Assembly (NCBI GenBank): GCA_037044905.1
Contig: JBAOKB010000147.1
Location: 620,001-684,000, forward strand
DNA: 64,000 bases
Direction: 5' to 3'
Source: Hortaea werneckii
Taxonomy: Eukaryota > Ascomycota > Dothideomycetes > Mycosphaerellales > Teratosphaeriaceae
The stretch's first letter is position 1; each line of letters opens with the position of its first letter. Position numbers and translations under genes: made by a program. Shown here one piece after another: positions 45,816 to 56,163 of the stretch. The notes beneath the pieces are model-generated. The model saw only the letters and a program-made list of their open reading frames with translations, made no database searches and was not told the DNA's origin.

Positions 45816-48070
45816 ATGGCCGAACACAAGCGCAAATGGGACGGCGACTCTGTTGGGGCGCGCAAAGCGCCCAATCTGGGTGGTGGCGCCGGCAAGATGT
45901 CTTTCGCGCAAAAGATGATGGCCAAGATGGGCTATAAAGAAGGCCAGGGTCTCGGTAGGGAAGGAGAAGGTATCGTCAATCCAATTGAAGTGAAACTTCG
46001 GCCTCAGGGCGCAGGTGTTGGTGCGGTGAAGGAGCGTACAGAACAGTATAAGGAGGAACAGAGAAGGCAAGGGGGAAAAGGGGAGAGGAGATCGAGGATG
46101 ATAGCAGCGAGGAGGAAAGAAAGGCCAGAAGGGAGCGGAGAAAGAAGGGTGCAGGGGCAAAGGGTGGTGTCAGTGGAAGTAGGAGCGGAGAGGGCACCCC
46201 AGTGGGACCTAGTGAGAGGAGGAAGAAGCCCAAATACAGGACTGTTGCCGATGTGCAGGCTGCGGCACCTGGGCTGGATGTGCCTCCTGCGATGCTTAGT
46301 TCCATCGTGGATGCTACAGGGACGCAAACGAAGACGCTCACCAGTGCCGCTGGACTCATGGTTCCGGCATCAGAAGCTCAGCCGCAAGACAGCGAGGAAC
46401 AGAAGATCGCGAAACGGGAACGCCTAGAGCTGGAAGCTTTCATTGAAGCATGGCATGGCCTGCAAGAGCAGAAGATTTACATCGAGGAGCATGAGGGGCA
46501 ACGAAAAGTCGAGATGGATCAGGAAGAGGAAGAGCTCGAGAAGCTGGTAGAGATCACTGGCATGGTAGAAGAATTGAAATTGGGAGGGCAACTCGGAAGT
46601 ACTTCGAGGCAAGGCGGGAGCGATGCATCATCTGCTTGGGAACGACAGCTGGAGATTCTTGAGAAGCTGCAGGACGAGCACAAGCATGATATCGAGCGTT
46701 TTGCCCTCACAGAAGCTGCGGTTGGCGCCCTTTCTCCTGTGTTCAAGCAAGAAATGGCTACCTGGGACCCTATTTCAGAGCCAGGCGTCCTTGTCAAGGA
46801 TCTTGAGCGGATACGGACCATACTTGGAGTCAAGTCAAGCGACGAGCTCACAACAGGGCCCGCCCATCTCGACCTGGACGACAGGTATGGACGCTCCCGC
46901 CGCCAGAAAGCCACCACGTCTTATGAGTCTCTCATCTACACCACCTGGCTTCCCAAACTTCGAACAACAACGACGAATTGGGACGTTCTAAACCACCATA
47001 ACCTCACCTCTGTAGTTGGATCGTGGCGCCCATTGCTACCGGATTTTGTGTACCATCACCTGATTGACCAGCTCATTGTACCGAAGCTGGTAGCTGGCCT
47101 TCAGACATGGGACCCGAGAAAGCGTCAACATCACCACAAGACGCAGACTCTCAGACATGCGCAACCGCATACCTGGATTTTCCCCTGGCTACCTTACTTA
47201 CCTCCTTACCAGCTCGACCCGAAAGCACCCGATGGGCTGCTGGTAGAGGTCAAGCGGAGGATGCGGCAAGTTCTAGATGGCTGGGACATCAGTGCTGGCA
47301 TACTACCAGGTCTTTCTGAATGGCGAGATCTATTGAGAGGAGAGCTTGATCACCTGCTGGTGCGCCACTTGTTGCCGAGATTGTCACTACATCTCAGCCA
47401 AGAGTTCGAAGTGGATCCGTCAGATCAAGACCTCGGTCCTCTTGAAAACGTCCTCAAATGGTACGAGGCCGGCTTCTTCAAAGCTGACGTGGTCGCTCGT
47501 CTACTGGTTGCTGAGTTCTTCCCTAAGTGGCTATCGACCCTGCATCTTTGGCTCACGACCGAAGACGCGTCGTTCGACGAGATTGGTCAATGGTTAAGTT
47601 GGTGGCAAACGCAGTTACCAGACGCCCTTTCCAGCCACAAAGATGTGCGGGCTCAATGGGACGCTGGTATGGCGATGATCAGCAATGCATTAGACCTCCT
47701 GGAAGCTGGGGATTCGCTGGACAAGTTGCCGCCGCCAGCTGCCGGACCGGCGAAGCCAATCGCAAAGGAAATGGCCAAGAAGGCCGAGGCGTCAAAACCT
47801 GCTGCGCCTCCGCCGCCACCTGCCGTCGAGTTCAAGGACATCGTCGAAAGCTGGTGTGCCGAAGAGGATCTCACTATGGTGCCTCTACGAGAGGCCGATC
47901 CTACGACTGGATTGCCACTATTCCGCATTACAGCAAGTGCAACGGGCAAAGGGGGCGTGATTGTGTACATCAAGGGTGATATTGTCTGGGCGCAGAAGAA
48001 AGGCGAGAAGGGCGTGTTTGAGCCGATCGGGCTCGAGGAAAGGCTTGTTGAAAGGGCTGAGGGGAAGTGA
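45816..48070 (+). CDS. NTR1: G-patch splicing factor NTR1 / TFIP11 homolog, one frame break
   Basis: The protein starts MAEHKRKWDGDS and has a G-patch at about 28-75 (AQKMMAKMGYKEGQGLGREG, then IVNPIEVKLRPQGAGVG). A charged region leads to RRKKPKYRTVADVQAAAP, a TFIP11 hallmark, then the long GCFC helical domain (SVVGSWRPLLPDFVYHHLID, TWDPRKR, HTWIFPWLPYLP, NVLKWYEAGFF, WLSTLHLWLT) and the C-terminal FKDIVESWCAEEDLTMVPL, ending in a small domain. About 750 residues. Yeast Ntr1 activates the helicase Prp43 to release the intron lariat spliceosome. Frame is lost in the G run at 46080-46083: one added G joins GGK directly to GEEIEDDSSEEE. The rest is uninterrupted. Together with the U5-40K gene this is the second spliceosomal gene in the window. 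Confidence 0.92.
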
Positions 48071-48437
48071 ACGACCCCACGTGGGACTTTCGCCGGTTGC
48101 ATGTAATGTTGGCACCCAAGGTGAGACACTCCTCTGCTTTCCGGATGGAACAGGCGGTTCACTTTTGTTTGCTAATGTTGGAGGGTTTGACAGGAGCTTG
48201 CTGGAGGTAGGTAGTCTTACAAAGAACCAAATGTAATGACAATGGTCTTTTGAACAGCCGATAGCTCGGCCTGATTCAGGTAAAACATGTCTGGAAGCAA
48301 TGCCACCGTCCTATCTTGTTTTGCGATCTCGACAGGCAAAACACTAGAGTGTGATGCGACGTGTGGCGCAGACAATGCATGGCTTGGTTAATTGCAATGC
48401 TTGCGAACCTTCGACGGTACATAGTATGTAGTCGGTC

Positions 48438-48457
48438 ACGCGTTACGCGTCACGCGT
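48438..48457. promoter_or_regulatory. Three tandem ACGCGT hexamers (MluI cell-cycle box type)
   Basis: ACGCGT occurs at 48438-48443, 48445-48450 and 48452-48457, exactly 7 bp apart. In yeasts ACGCGT is the MCB bound by MBF (Mbp1-Swi6 or Res-Cdc10) to drive G1/S transcription. It lies about 790 bp upstream of the Argonaute start and 370 bp after the NTR1 stop. Binding is inference. Confidence 0.5.
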
Positions 48458-49194
48458 TTTGCCGCCGGAACTGGTTAGCGCCGGTCCTGCACAACTGCAT
48501 CATCTGACCGCACCTCCCTCACTGGGGACGCATTTCGATACCTCCTTCCTCAACTTGCCGTCTTTGCCAGCGTTCCTTCCAGTGATTTCAGCGTGCCGTT
48601 TGCTTGATGTTTCAGACTTGCTGCCCCTCCGAGGTCGCTAGCGTGCTTGCTTGTGTTGATTCGAGTTGCTGCCTGGAGTCTTTCAGAACTGAACCACCTT
48701 CGCCGTGTCTCATTGTATGCGGGTAAGCGTCTACGACACATCACTTTCTGCAACATCCGATAGCTACGTACCAATAGTATCCTTTCACTGGAAAGTGTCT
48801 TGCCCAATGAGCCGGATCAGAGTCTCAGCCTTGCATGTGGAATGCTTTTCCGCATCTGCCACCTCACTGCGGCGCAGAGATATCTTGTTATAAAACCACT
48901 TCACTTCACTTGCACTTCACTCTTCCTTCCATCTCTTACGCTGATCCAACATCACACGATAGGACCATTATCAACACAACTTTCTTCGTTCCAAGCATTC
49001 CCAGCATTCCCAGCATACACAACAATCACGTACATACCAGCAAAGTCTTGTGTTCTTTGGGTGGCGCCGCATCGACACCTTTCGCTTCATTCAGAATCAG
49101 GATACATTTGAACGCTTCACTCAGCCGTTCAGGATAACGCGTTAGAGTGGGAAAGTTTCAGGTAAGCACTTAGCATCTTACGCGCAGGCAGGCG

Positions 49195-49222
49195 AGCGAG
49201 CGAGCGAGCGAGCAAGCGAGCG
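49195..49222. repeat. GAGC/AGCG tetranucleotide repeat
   Basis: About seven imperfect GCGA units immediately before the Argonaute ATG, probably in the 5' leader. Confidence 0.75.
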
Positions 49223-49242
49223 ACATTTCACGGAGCTTCACG

Positions 49243-52200
49243 ATGAGCGATCGCGGCGGATTCGGGCGCGGGCGCGGCCGTGGTGGTGATCGGGGTGGAT
49301 ACTCTGGTCGTGGAGGCGACAGGGGTGGCTTCCGCGGTGGTAGAGGTGATGCAAGCGGCGGTCGAGGGCGAGGAGGTGCACAGCAAATGACCATGAGGTC
49401 TGGTCCGCCCGGCGGAGGCCATGGTGGCATCTTCCTGTGAGTAACTCTTCACCAGGTGCTTTTTATTCGTAACGGCTGACACACTTTTAGGGAGGGTCAG
49501 CCTGTACCGGCACCGGACGCTGCAATCACTGCTGCTGAGGACGAACTCGTCAAGACTACGCGCGACCGAACGTTTCCACTCGGGACGGAAGGCGCTCTAG
49601 TACCTGGTCGGCGTGGCTATGGCACCCAGGGCAAGCAAATCACCCTTCATGCGAACTACTTCGCCATCAAGACAGCAGCAGAGCTCAACATGCCCCAGCA
49701 TGAGAAGGTCTGGTACAGGTACGACTGCGAAGTCACTCCGGCACCTAGCAAGGCGAAACTCAGGCGGCTGTTCGATAAGATCTCCACGCACCCCAAGTTT
49801 CACGGCATTGTTTGGGCCTCGGACTGGGCCAAGATCATCGTGACCACAGAGCCGCTCGATCTGGGCGGCACAGAGTGGAAACAGAAGGTCGTCATCCCGC
49901 CAGAGCCTGCACCTGGCGTCAAGCCGGATGCCTACCAAGGTGAAGTACCCCAATTCGTGCAGGATGCTCAGAACCGCAACCGTGTTGAGTTCAAGATCAC
50001 ATCGACGGGCTCGTTCAACGTACGCGATGTGATCAACTTGCTCCAAAGCAAGTCTCCTGGAGCCGAATACGCTGGCGCCGCAGAAGTACTGCAGCTGGCA
50101 AACATCATTACATGTAAGCCTCCTAACACCGGCAACTATATCCGCAACGCTGGAAACAATCGCTTTTACCCCCACAAAGGGCATCCCGGCGTCGAGAGCT
50201 ACGACCTGGGTAATGCTTTGGAAGCACTGCGCGGATACTACGCTAGTGTTCGTCCAGCGGTTGGACGCCTACTCCTCAACCTCAACGTCACGAGCGGTGC
50301 TTTCTACAAGCCCTTGCCGCTTAAAGACCTGCTCGCCGAGTATGGTAGCTCAAAACGCGACATGTCTGAAAACTTCATTCGAATGTTGAAGGTTGAAGCG
50401 GTCTACACCAAAGATGGTCAAACCCAGCCTTTCAAAAAGATGATCAAGACCATTGTTGGCTATTCACAGAAACCACGCTTTGGCGACGCAAAAGCTGTCA
50501 AGTTTCAGTACAAGGCATCAAACAGCCCCGACGCTCAGCCTGTGCTGATCTCGGTCTTTGAGTATTTCAAAACCCATCACGGCATCACTTTGAAATTGCC
50601 AGGGGAGCCCGTACTCAATGTCGGGACGAGAGCCGATCCGCAATATCTCCCAGTCGAATTCTGCACTGTCATCGCAGGTCAGCCATTCAAGCGCCTTCTG
50701 CAAGGCGAGCAAACCAGCGAAATGTTGAAGTTCGCAGCGCGAACTCCGAACCAGAACGCCATGTCAATCGCCGGAACACAACAATCTCCTGGGAATGGCT
50801 TGAGGCTCTTCAGACTTCTCGACGAAAATGACCAAAATGGTCAGATGGTACAGAGAAGCTCAGTGAAGCCGTGGGGTTTCCAGGTCAATACCGACATGAT
50901 AACTGTACCTGGCCGGATCCTCAACAACCCGCAGATCAAGTATGGATCCAAGTCTGTGACACCCAGAGGTGGATCCTGGAACTGTGCAGACGTGAAATTC
51001 GCAAGGCCCGGCCGCATGGGCAAATGGGCCGTGCTTGTCATCAATCACAACGGTCCGAAGGGCAAGGCTCTCAACCCACAGCCACGGGATGGCCTTGCAC
51101 CTGAGCCGCTTTTCTCGGAGCTTGAAGGCTTCCTGAAGAAGTACGGACTGCAGATGCCGCAGCGTCAAACCACCCAGAGCATCACGCTTGATCCACTCTC
51201 GCTTCAGAACAGAGCTACAAACAACCGTCAGCTGGAACAGATATTCGGCAGGGCCGAGAGCAATGGGGTCAACTTCTTGTTCGTGGTCATTCCGGAGTAC
51301 GATGCTTGGCTGTATGCTCGCATTAAGTACTTTGGCGATGTGAAATACGGCATACACACCATCAACGCCATTGGGAGCAAGCTGCAGAAAGTTAACGGCC
51401 AGGGAATGTTCATGGGCAATCTGGCCCTGAAATTCAACATCAAGTCCGGTGGTGTCAATCATCATATCGAAGGCACGTTTGGGAAGCCCCTGGACAACAA
51501 GACGATGCTCATGGGTATCGACGTCACTCACCCCTCTCCTGGAAGCAAGGAGGGTGCGCCATCAATCTCATGTGTTGTTGCGAGCATCGACGACTATCTT
51601 ACGCAGTGGCCGGGCAACATTCGCACACAGACTGGCAGGCAGGAGATGGTTGATGGACTCGAAGACATGGTGGTTAAGCGCCTCGAGCTGTGGCAGAAGT
51701 ACCACAAGAATGAACTACCCGCCAAGATCATTCTCTACCGCGACGGGGTTTCTGAGGGTCAGTACGACCAGGTCTTGCTACGCGAGGTGCCATCCTTCCA
51801 TGCCGCATTCCAGCGAAAGTATGGCGCCGAGGGCAAGTGGCCAAAGATGGCTGTAATTGTCGTTGGCAAGAGACACCACACCCGCTTCTATCCGACCTCG
51901 CGCGACCACGCCGATTACAACCCTCAGCGCGAAAAAGGTTCTTGGAACCCACTCCCCGGCACCATTGTCGATAGGCACATCGGCAATCGCATCCTCGGTG
52001 AATTCTGGCTGCAAGCTCACCAGGGTCTCCAGGGTACTGCTCGCCCGGCTCACTATGTCATTTTAAAGGACGACATAAAGTTCGAGGCGGACGAGTTGCA
52101 GAAGTTCACTCATAACATGTGTTATCTTTTTAACCGTGCGACTAAAGCAGTCTCTATCTGCCCACCAGCATACTACGCAGACCTACTCTGCGAGCGTGGC

Positions 52201-52323
52201 CGCTCTTATCTGCATAGCACGCTTAACGAAAACCATGGCACCGACAGCAGCGTCTTCGATGCGAGTGAGGAGTGGACTGGTGGTGTCCACCCACGACTGG
52301 CCGAGAGTACTTGGTACATCTAG
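49243..52323 (+). CDS. AGO1: Argonaute protein (RNA-silencing slicer)
   Basis: Two exons, intron 49437-49490 (54 nt, branch GGCTGAC), 1008 residues. The N-terminal 55 residues are RGG repeats (GRGRGRGGDRGGYSGRGG). The body is a full Argonaute: N domain (LHANYFAIKT), DUF1785 (GRLLLNLNVTSGAFYK), PAZ (VLISVFEYFKTHHG, YLPVEFCTVIAGQPF), MID (NFLFVVIPEYD, YGIHTINAIGSKL) and PIWI. The catalytic Asp residues are D742 (GIDVTHPSPG), D816 (LYRDGVSEGQYD) and D962 (PPAYYADLLCERGR). The last position is Asp instead of the animal His, so the tetrad would be DEDD, still compatible with slicing. It ends in the usual hydrophobic TWYI. It loads small RNAs for quelling-type silencing. No frame break. I expect cytoplasmic location; orthology to QDE-2 or a second clade is not settled. 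Confidence 0.96.
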
Positions 52324-53010
52324 GCCCGACACATTGGCAAAGGGAATCGAAATGCTACCTTCTTACTTGACTTCCACAGCTCAGGATCAAGCTGAAGGAC
52401 AGGATATCCGCGGACCGCAAGACATGCTACAAGCAAACTTAACGCTGCACGCTACTATCAGACTGAGAATTCCGCCCTACACTACTGGGTCAAGGTGTAA
52501 CAGAACCACCGTCATTACAAAGTGAAGCATATTTACATCAACATCATCAACACAGAAAAAAATCCACTCCAGACGCGGCAGGTCTCCAGGTTCGGCTATC
52601 ACCTTGGAGCTGCCACTGAAGCCAGCACGCATGGCATCCGACATTCCAATCACAACGGCCGAGTATATCTTTCTGGCGCCATTAGGCGTCATGAAGTGCA
52701 GTAGCCTTGTGCCAATCCGGCCCTCCCAAGCTATTTTGGCACGGCATACTAGCCTTCATCTTCACAGCCACATTCGTTGACCTTCTCTTTTGTATCGAGA
52801 AGGATTTCATAGAGTTAGCAAAACACCAGAAAAGCACCAGGAAGGCAGATAGTCCTCTGATTTAGATAGCATGAGGTATTCATCCCGACCTGGCATACTC
52901 TCTTCCAGTTCTTAAGTTTGACTGATCGCAGCATGCATACGCATCTCGTCTGGTTGAAGAATCACATGTCATCTTGTCCAGCACAGTGATGTCTTGCGGT
53001 GGTTAAAGGA
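52324..53010. other. Gene-free stretch between convergent Argonaute and EngB-type genes
   Basis: 687 bp of 3' sequence. Its right end holds the first copy of a short duplication of the EngB-type gene's 3' end (52968-53002). Confidence 0.45.
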
Positions 53011-53052
53011 TCAGAAGTCATCTTCGTCCAGCACAGTGATGTCTTGCGGTGG
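52968..53052. repeat. Tandem duplication of the 3' coding end of the EngB-type GTPase gene
   Basis: A 35-36 nt sequence beginning GTCATCTT and ending TCTTGCGGTGG occurs at 52968-53002 and again at 53017-53052, 50 bp apart. The right copy encodes the protein's last residues (QDITVLDED); the left copy lies beyond the stop codon and lacks one base. Confidence 0.85.
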
Positions 53053-54078
53053 CGTAGCCGTCTTCCTCTGGCCATGATCATCGCACTCCAGTCCACACGC
53101 GCTCAAAACTGCCCATCGAACCTCATCCACTCCTATCCTGCGGGACTTGCTTCTCTCATCCAGACCCTTCTCTGAGCTCGCGCAAAGAATGTCAAGCAAA
53201 CGCTCCCTCCCATCTCCCGCCTCCTCATTCAGCCTCCGCCTGATTCCCGCACATAGATCTTTCAATCGCATCAAGTCCGCACTAAGCCTCCCCGGACCCG
53301 GTGGTTTCGCACCGGGATAGATCAACTTGTCCACTTTGCTCAAGACAATCTGATGACTGATTCCATGACTTCTCAGATGCATGAGCAAGCTGATATCCGA
53401 ACGCTTAAGCCCATGCTCCGCATCCACCAGGACGAACGTCCGCCGTAGCTGTTTCCGCTGCTGGAGATATTTGAGGATCTCCTTGCCCCATTCCTCGTGT
53501 GATCCTCCTCCGTACCCAGGCATATCGACTACTACGCACCCGCCGCGGGGAAAACGTTTCCATGCTGCTTCGCGCTGGCCTTCCTTGGGTGCGGCTCCGA
53601 GTGGGAGACCGCCAGTGACGCCCCAGCCGTTCATGGTCCTGGTCCGGCCGGGGCGCTTGGAGACGTGTGCATTCCGCGCGTTGGGTCGGCCGAAGAGAGC
53701 GTTGAGTAGGGAAGATTTGCCTACGTTGGAGCGGCCGAGGAAGGCGACCTCCGGGTGTGGACTGGGCGGGAGCGAGCGGAATGTTGCGGCGCTGTAGAGG
53801 AAGAGAGGGGATGCGGAGGCGCAGTAGCGGTGGGCGTATTTGAGCTGGGAGACGGCGGGCGGGATAGAGATCTCGTAGTTGTTCAAAGTGGAGGGCGAGA
53901 GGGTGAGGAGGCCGGGTTGATCGGGTGTCTGTGGTGGAGACTCGGGGGCTGTATTGCTGGCGGAGAGCTGTGAGAGAGCTCGCCGTCCAGGTCTCACATT
54001 ATTGCTTGCAGCCCAGAATGACCCAGGTGTGTGGAGGATGGCCCGCCGGAGCGAGGGAGGGAGTTGCAAGACGTTCAT
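53011..54078 (-). CDS. MRX8: Mitochondrial EngB/YihA-type GTPase (MRX8-like)
   Basis: Intronless, 355 residues. A basic, Ser/Arg-rich N-terminus (MNVLQLPPSLRRAILHTP) fits a mitochondrial presequence. The GTPase core starts near residue 110: G1 GRSNVGKSSLLNALFG, G2 region RPGRTRTMN, G3 VVDMPGYGGG, the helix EWGKEILKYLQQRKQLRR, the LVDAEHGLKRSD segment typical of EngB, and G4 LSKVDK. Bacterial EngB assists large-subunit assembly; yeast Mrx8 is found with the mitochondrial ribosome and expression machinery. The C-terminus is acidic (LDEDDF). The 3' end is duplicated just past the stop codon. Divergent from the next gene with 297 bp between. Family call is firm, the yeast symbol is by analogy. 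Confidence 0.92.
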   Translation of the reverse strand: MNVLQLPPSLRRAILHTPGSFWAASNNVRPGRRALSQLSASNTAPESPPQTPDQPGLLTLSPSTLNNYEISIPPAVSQLKYAHRYCASASPLFLYSAATFRSLPPSPHPEVAFLGRSNVGKSSLLNALFGRPNARNAHVSKRPGRTRTMNGWGVTGGLPLGAAPKEGQREAAWKRFPRGGCVVVDMPGYGGGSHEEWGKEILKYLQQRKQLRRTFVLVDAEHGLKRSDISLLMHLRSHGISHQIVLSKVDKLIYPGAKPPGPGRLSADLMRLKDLCAGIRRRLNEEAGDGRERLLDILCASSEKGLDERSKSRRIGVDEVRWAVLSACGLECDDHGQRKTATPPQDITVLDEDDF

Positions 54079-54375
54079 TACAACGGCATTTGTATGCTTC
54101 TTCCAGCTTCACATGACGAGCTTGGTGACTTGTGTTCGGCGAAACTTTGATCCGGATGGGACGAGACTTGATATGAGCTACCTCCGGAGGTACAGGCTTG
54201 CGAGACTCGGTAAAGTACCAACTCGGGACGATACCTTACATTGCAAGATTTCCTGCCATTCGTCCCGCCTCTGCATGCTGTGTAACCTCGCCTCGTATCT
54301 GACCCTTGCTAGCCTTCAACCTGATGTTTTACTGCGGGCGCCCGCCAGTTCTACCCAGAACAATGTCTCCTTCTG

Positions 54376-55119
54376 ATGCGACGCTTGGAAATGATGTTGG
54401 CAGGTTTGCGTGGTATAGCAAGCCGCCCTTTGCGTAGCGGCTCGCAGACATTATACTCACATGCTGTCTGCGCGACACCCTTTCGCTTCTGCTGCATAGC
54501 ACCCACACTGAAGTCTCGCTATGCCACACGAAAACCGGATGCAAAAGACACAAATCGCCACAGCAAGCAATTTGACTTGGACGTATCTGCTTTACGCGAG
54601 TCCCAAAAACCAGAGCAACAGCTTGGAAACTCATCTCAGCCTCGCTTTCGACGTGATCAACATCACGATGGTGACGCTCAAGATTCTGCTCGCAGACGTG
54701 ACGACGACAAGCCCCAGAATTCTGCTCGCCAGCGTCACAGAGCCATGCTTGAATACCAGTATGTCCGTCAGCAGTCTACAGAGTTCGCCAAACAAAGCAT
54801 GGCCTTTTGCGCCAGGTCTCTTAATGCAACCGACGACACCCCAAACCTTCAATGGGCAGGAGAGATGACGATACTGCTCGCCACCGCTCGTAGACTGGAG
54901 CTTGTTCAACTCAAAAAGTTATCCACGTTCGCAGTCGCCGTGATTTTCGCACCCCTTGGAGCCGAGGACGTGACCACTGTTAAACGCATGCGGCTCGCTC
55001 TAGCCCTCACATTGTCGACAGTGCACTACGTTGGCTTTCAACCTTTGATTGGGATTCCCTCCGTTCTCTTAAAGCTATACGTCAAGATTGTTGAAGGGAT
55101 GGAGAAAAGGAACAGATGA
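54376..55119 (+). CDS. Hypothetical protein, possibly mitochondrial
   Basis: Not recognised. 247 residues, one open frame. The N-terminus MRRLEMMLAGLRGIASRPLR is basic, hydroxylated and free of acidic residues after position 5, consistent with a mitochondrial presequence. A polar middle contains two related segments (QDSARRR and QNSARQRH) about 15 residues apart. The C-terminal third has two hydrophobic stretches (LSTFAVAVIFAPLG and LALALTLSTVHYVGF with PLIGIPSVLLKLYVKIV) that could be membrane or amphipathic helices. It sits between two mitochondrial genes, EngB-type and FMC1. An overlapping plus ORF at 55088-55480 is in another frame and not called. Reality of the gene is moderately supported by length and composition only. 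Confidence 0.55.
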   Translation: MRRLEMMLAGLRGIASRPLRSGSQTLYSHAVCATPFRFCCIAPTLKSRYATRKPDAKDTNRHSKQFDLDVSALRESQKPEQQLGNSSQPRFRRDQHHDGDAQDSARRRDDDKPQNSARQRHRAMLEYQYVRQQSTEFAKQSMAFCARSLNATDDTPNLQWAGEMTILLATARRLELVQLKKLSTFAVAVIFAPLGAEDVTTVKRMRLALALTLSTVHYVGFQPLIGIPSVLLKLYVKIVEGMEKRNR

Positions 55120-55794
55120 AAGGTCTTGCGGTGCTGTGCAAAGTTTCGGATCTGATATCTATCCGTTTAGGCCAATGGTCCATACCGAAAGGTCCCAGGG
55201 TGGGAGGAAAGGGCCACTGTCAGCAGCATCTCAAAGACACGGTGACATTGTCAAACTGCCGACCGCTTGGGCTTTGGCTTGTACTATACAACTGCCTTTC
55301 GAACGAGTACTGGAGGTATCGGAAGACTCTTCGTTTTTCGGATTATCAGTAGGCACCTCTAGTGCTCCTCATGGGATTGATTCTGGTCAAGCTTCCAGCG
55401 CGTCAGTATCCTCCGGGACATGGAACAATAGGATTGATACTGTGACTCAAATATTCATGAGCTTCGCAATGGAATTCTGACAAGTCTCATGCCAAATTCA
55501 GGGCGGTTTGTATGATAACGTTAATTAGAATGAGGACGATTTCACAATTATGCTGAATAGAGTTGAAAGTTTATCCAATAGGTCGAAAACACGTGCGCTT
55601 GTGATTTCTTATTGGTAAAAGAAGGTGCCTATGACTCTCGTGCTTCTCTCAATTGGATGCTTGGCCCAAGCTCATCTCCGAATCCTCCGCCATGGTCGAC
55701 AGCAACGGCGAGGCTGTAATGGACATGAGTCTACCGTCTTTACACACGTCACCCTTTCTATAACTGTACAAGACGAAATATAGTCGTTAGCATT
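55120..55794. other. Gene-free stretch upstream of FMC1
   Basis: 675 bp with a 130-codon plus ORF (55088-55480) lacking recognisable content. Probably 3' UTR of the hypothetical gene and the FMC1 promoter. Confidence 0.4.
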
Positions 55795-56163
55795 ATGGCA
55801 ACCTCAGCAGTCCAAGCTCGCTCGCTCTATCGCCAATTCCTCCGAGAGCTCCCACATCGCTCGCCATCTATCCTTGCCAACCCATCACCCATCCAGCAAC
55901 ACATCCGCCATGACTTTACGGGATCGACGGCGACCACATCCTTAGAGCAGCAGTCCCAAAAGCCAGTCGAGAGAAGATTTGAGGAGGCTCAGCAGTATCT
56001 GCATTATCTCCGTTCGCAGCGAGAGTACATTACTCTGCTCGAGCGGTACAACCCGGGCATGAACATGAATGAAGAGGAGCGCGTGCGATTGACGGCGAGG
56101 AGAGTTGGAATGGATGTTCCAGTCGAGTACATGAAGGGCGGCGATGGCAGCAAGGAGGAGTGA
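55795..56163 (+). CDS. FMC1: Mitochondrial ATP synthase assembly factor FMC1 (LYR family)
   Basis: Intronless, 122 residues. The LYR-type motif RSLYRQFLREL is at about residues 9-19, followed by a Phe/Tyr-rich helix region and the FMC1 signature LHYLRSQREYITLLERYNPG, then MNEEERVRLTARRVGMDVP and a short acidic tail. Fmc1 is needed for F1-ATPase assembly at raised temperature, acting with the chaperone Atp12. No extra presequence is present, as in other members. It lies about 675 bp downstream of the unknown gene and on the same strand, and a mitochondrial GTPase gene is also close by. Confidence 0.93.
   Translation: MATSAVQARSLYRQFLRELPHRSPSILANPSPIQQHIRHDFTGSTATTSLEQQSQKPVERRFEEAQQYLHYLRSQREYITLLERYNPGMNMNEEERVRLTARRVGMDVPVEYMKGGDGSKEE

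Larger units (their letters stand above)
48071..49242. promoter_or_regulatory. Upstream region of the Argonaute gene
   Basis: 1.17 kb downstream of NTR1 and upstream of the Argonaute start. Holds three close ACGCGT hexamers (own entry) and, just before the start codon, a GAGC microsatellite at about 49195-49222. No convincing ORF. Confidence 0.5.

Noticed and set aside
55088..55480. 130-codon plus ORF overlapping the end of the hypothetical gene
   Set aside because: Different frame from the better gene candidate, no motif, no splice path linking them.
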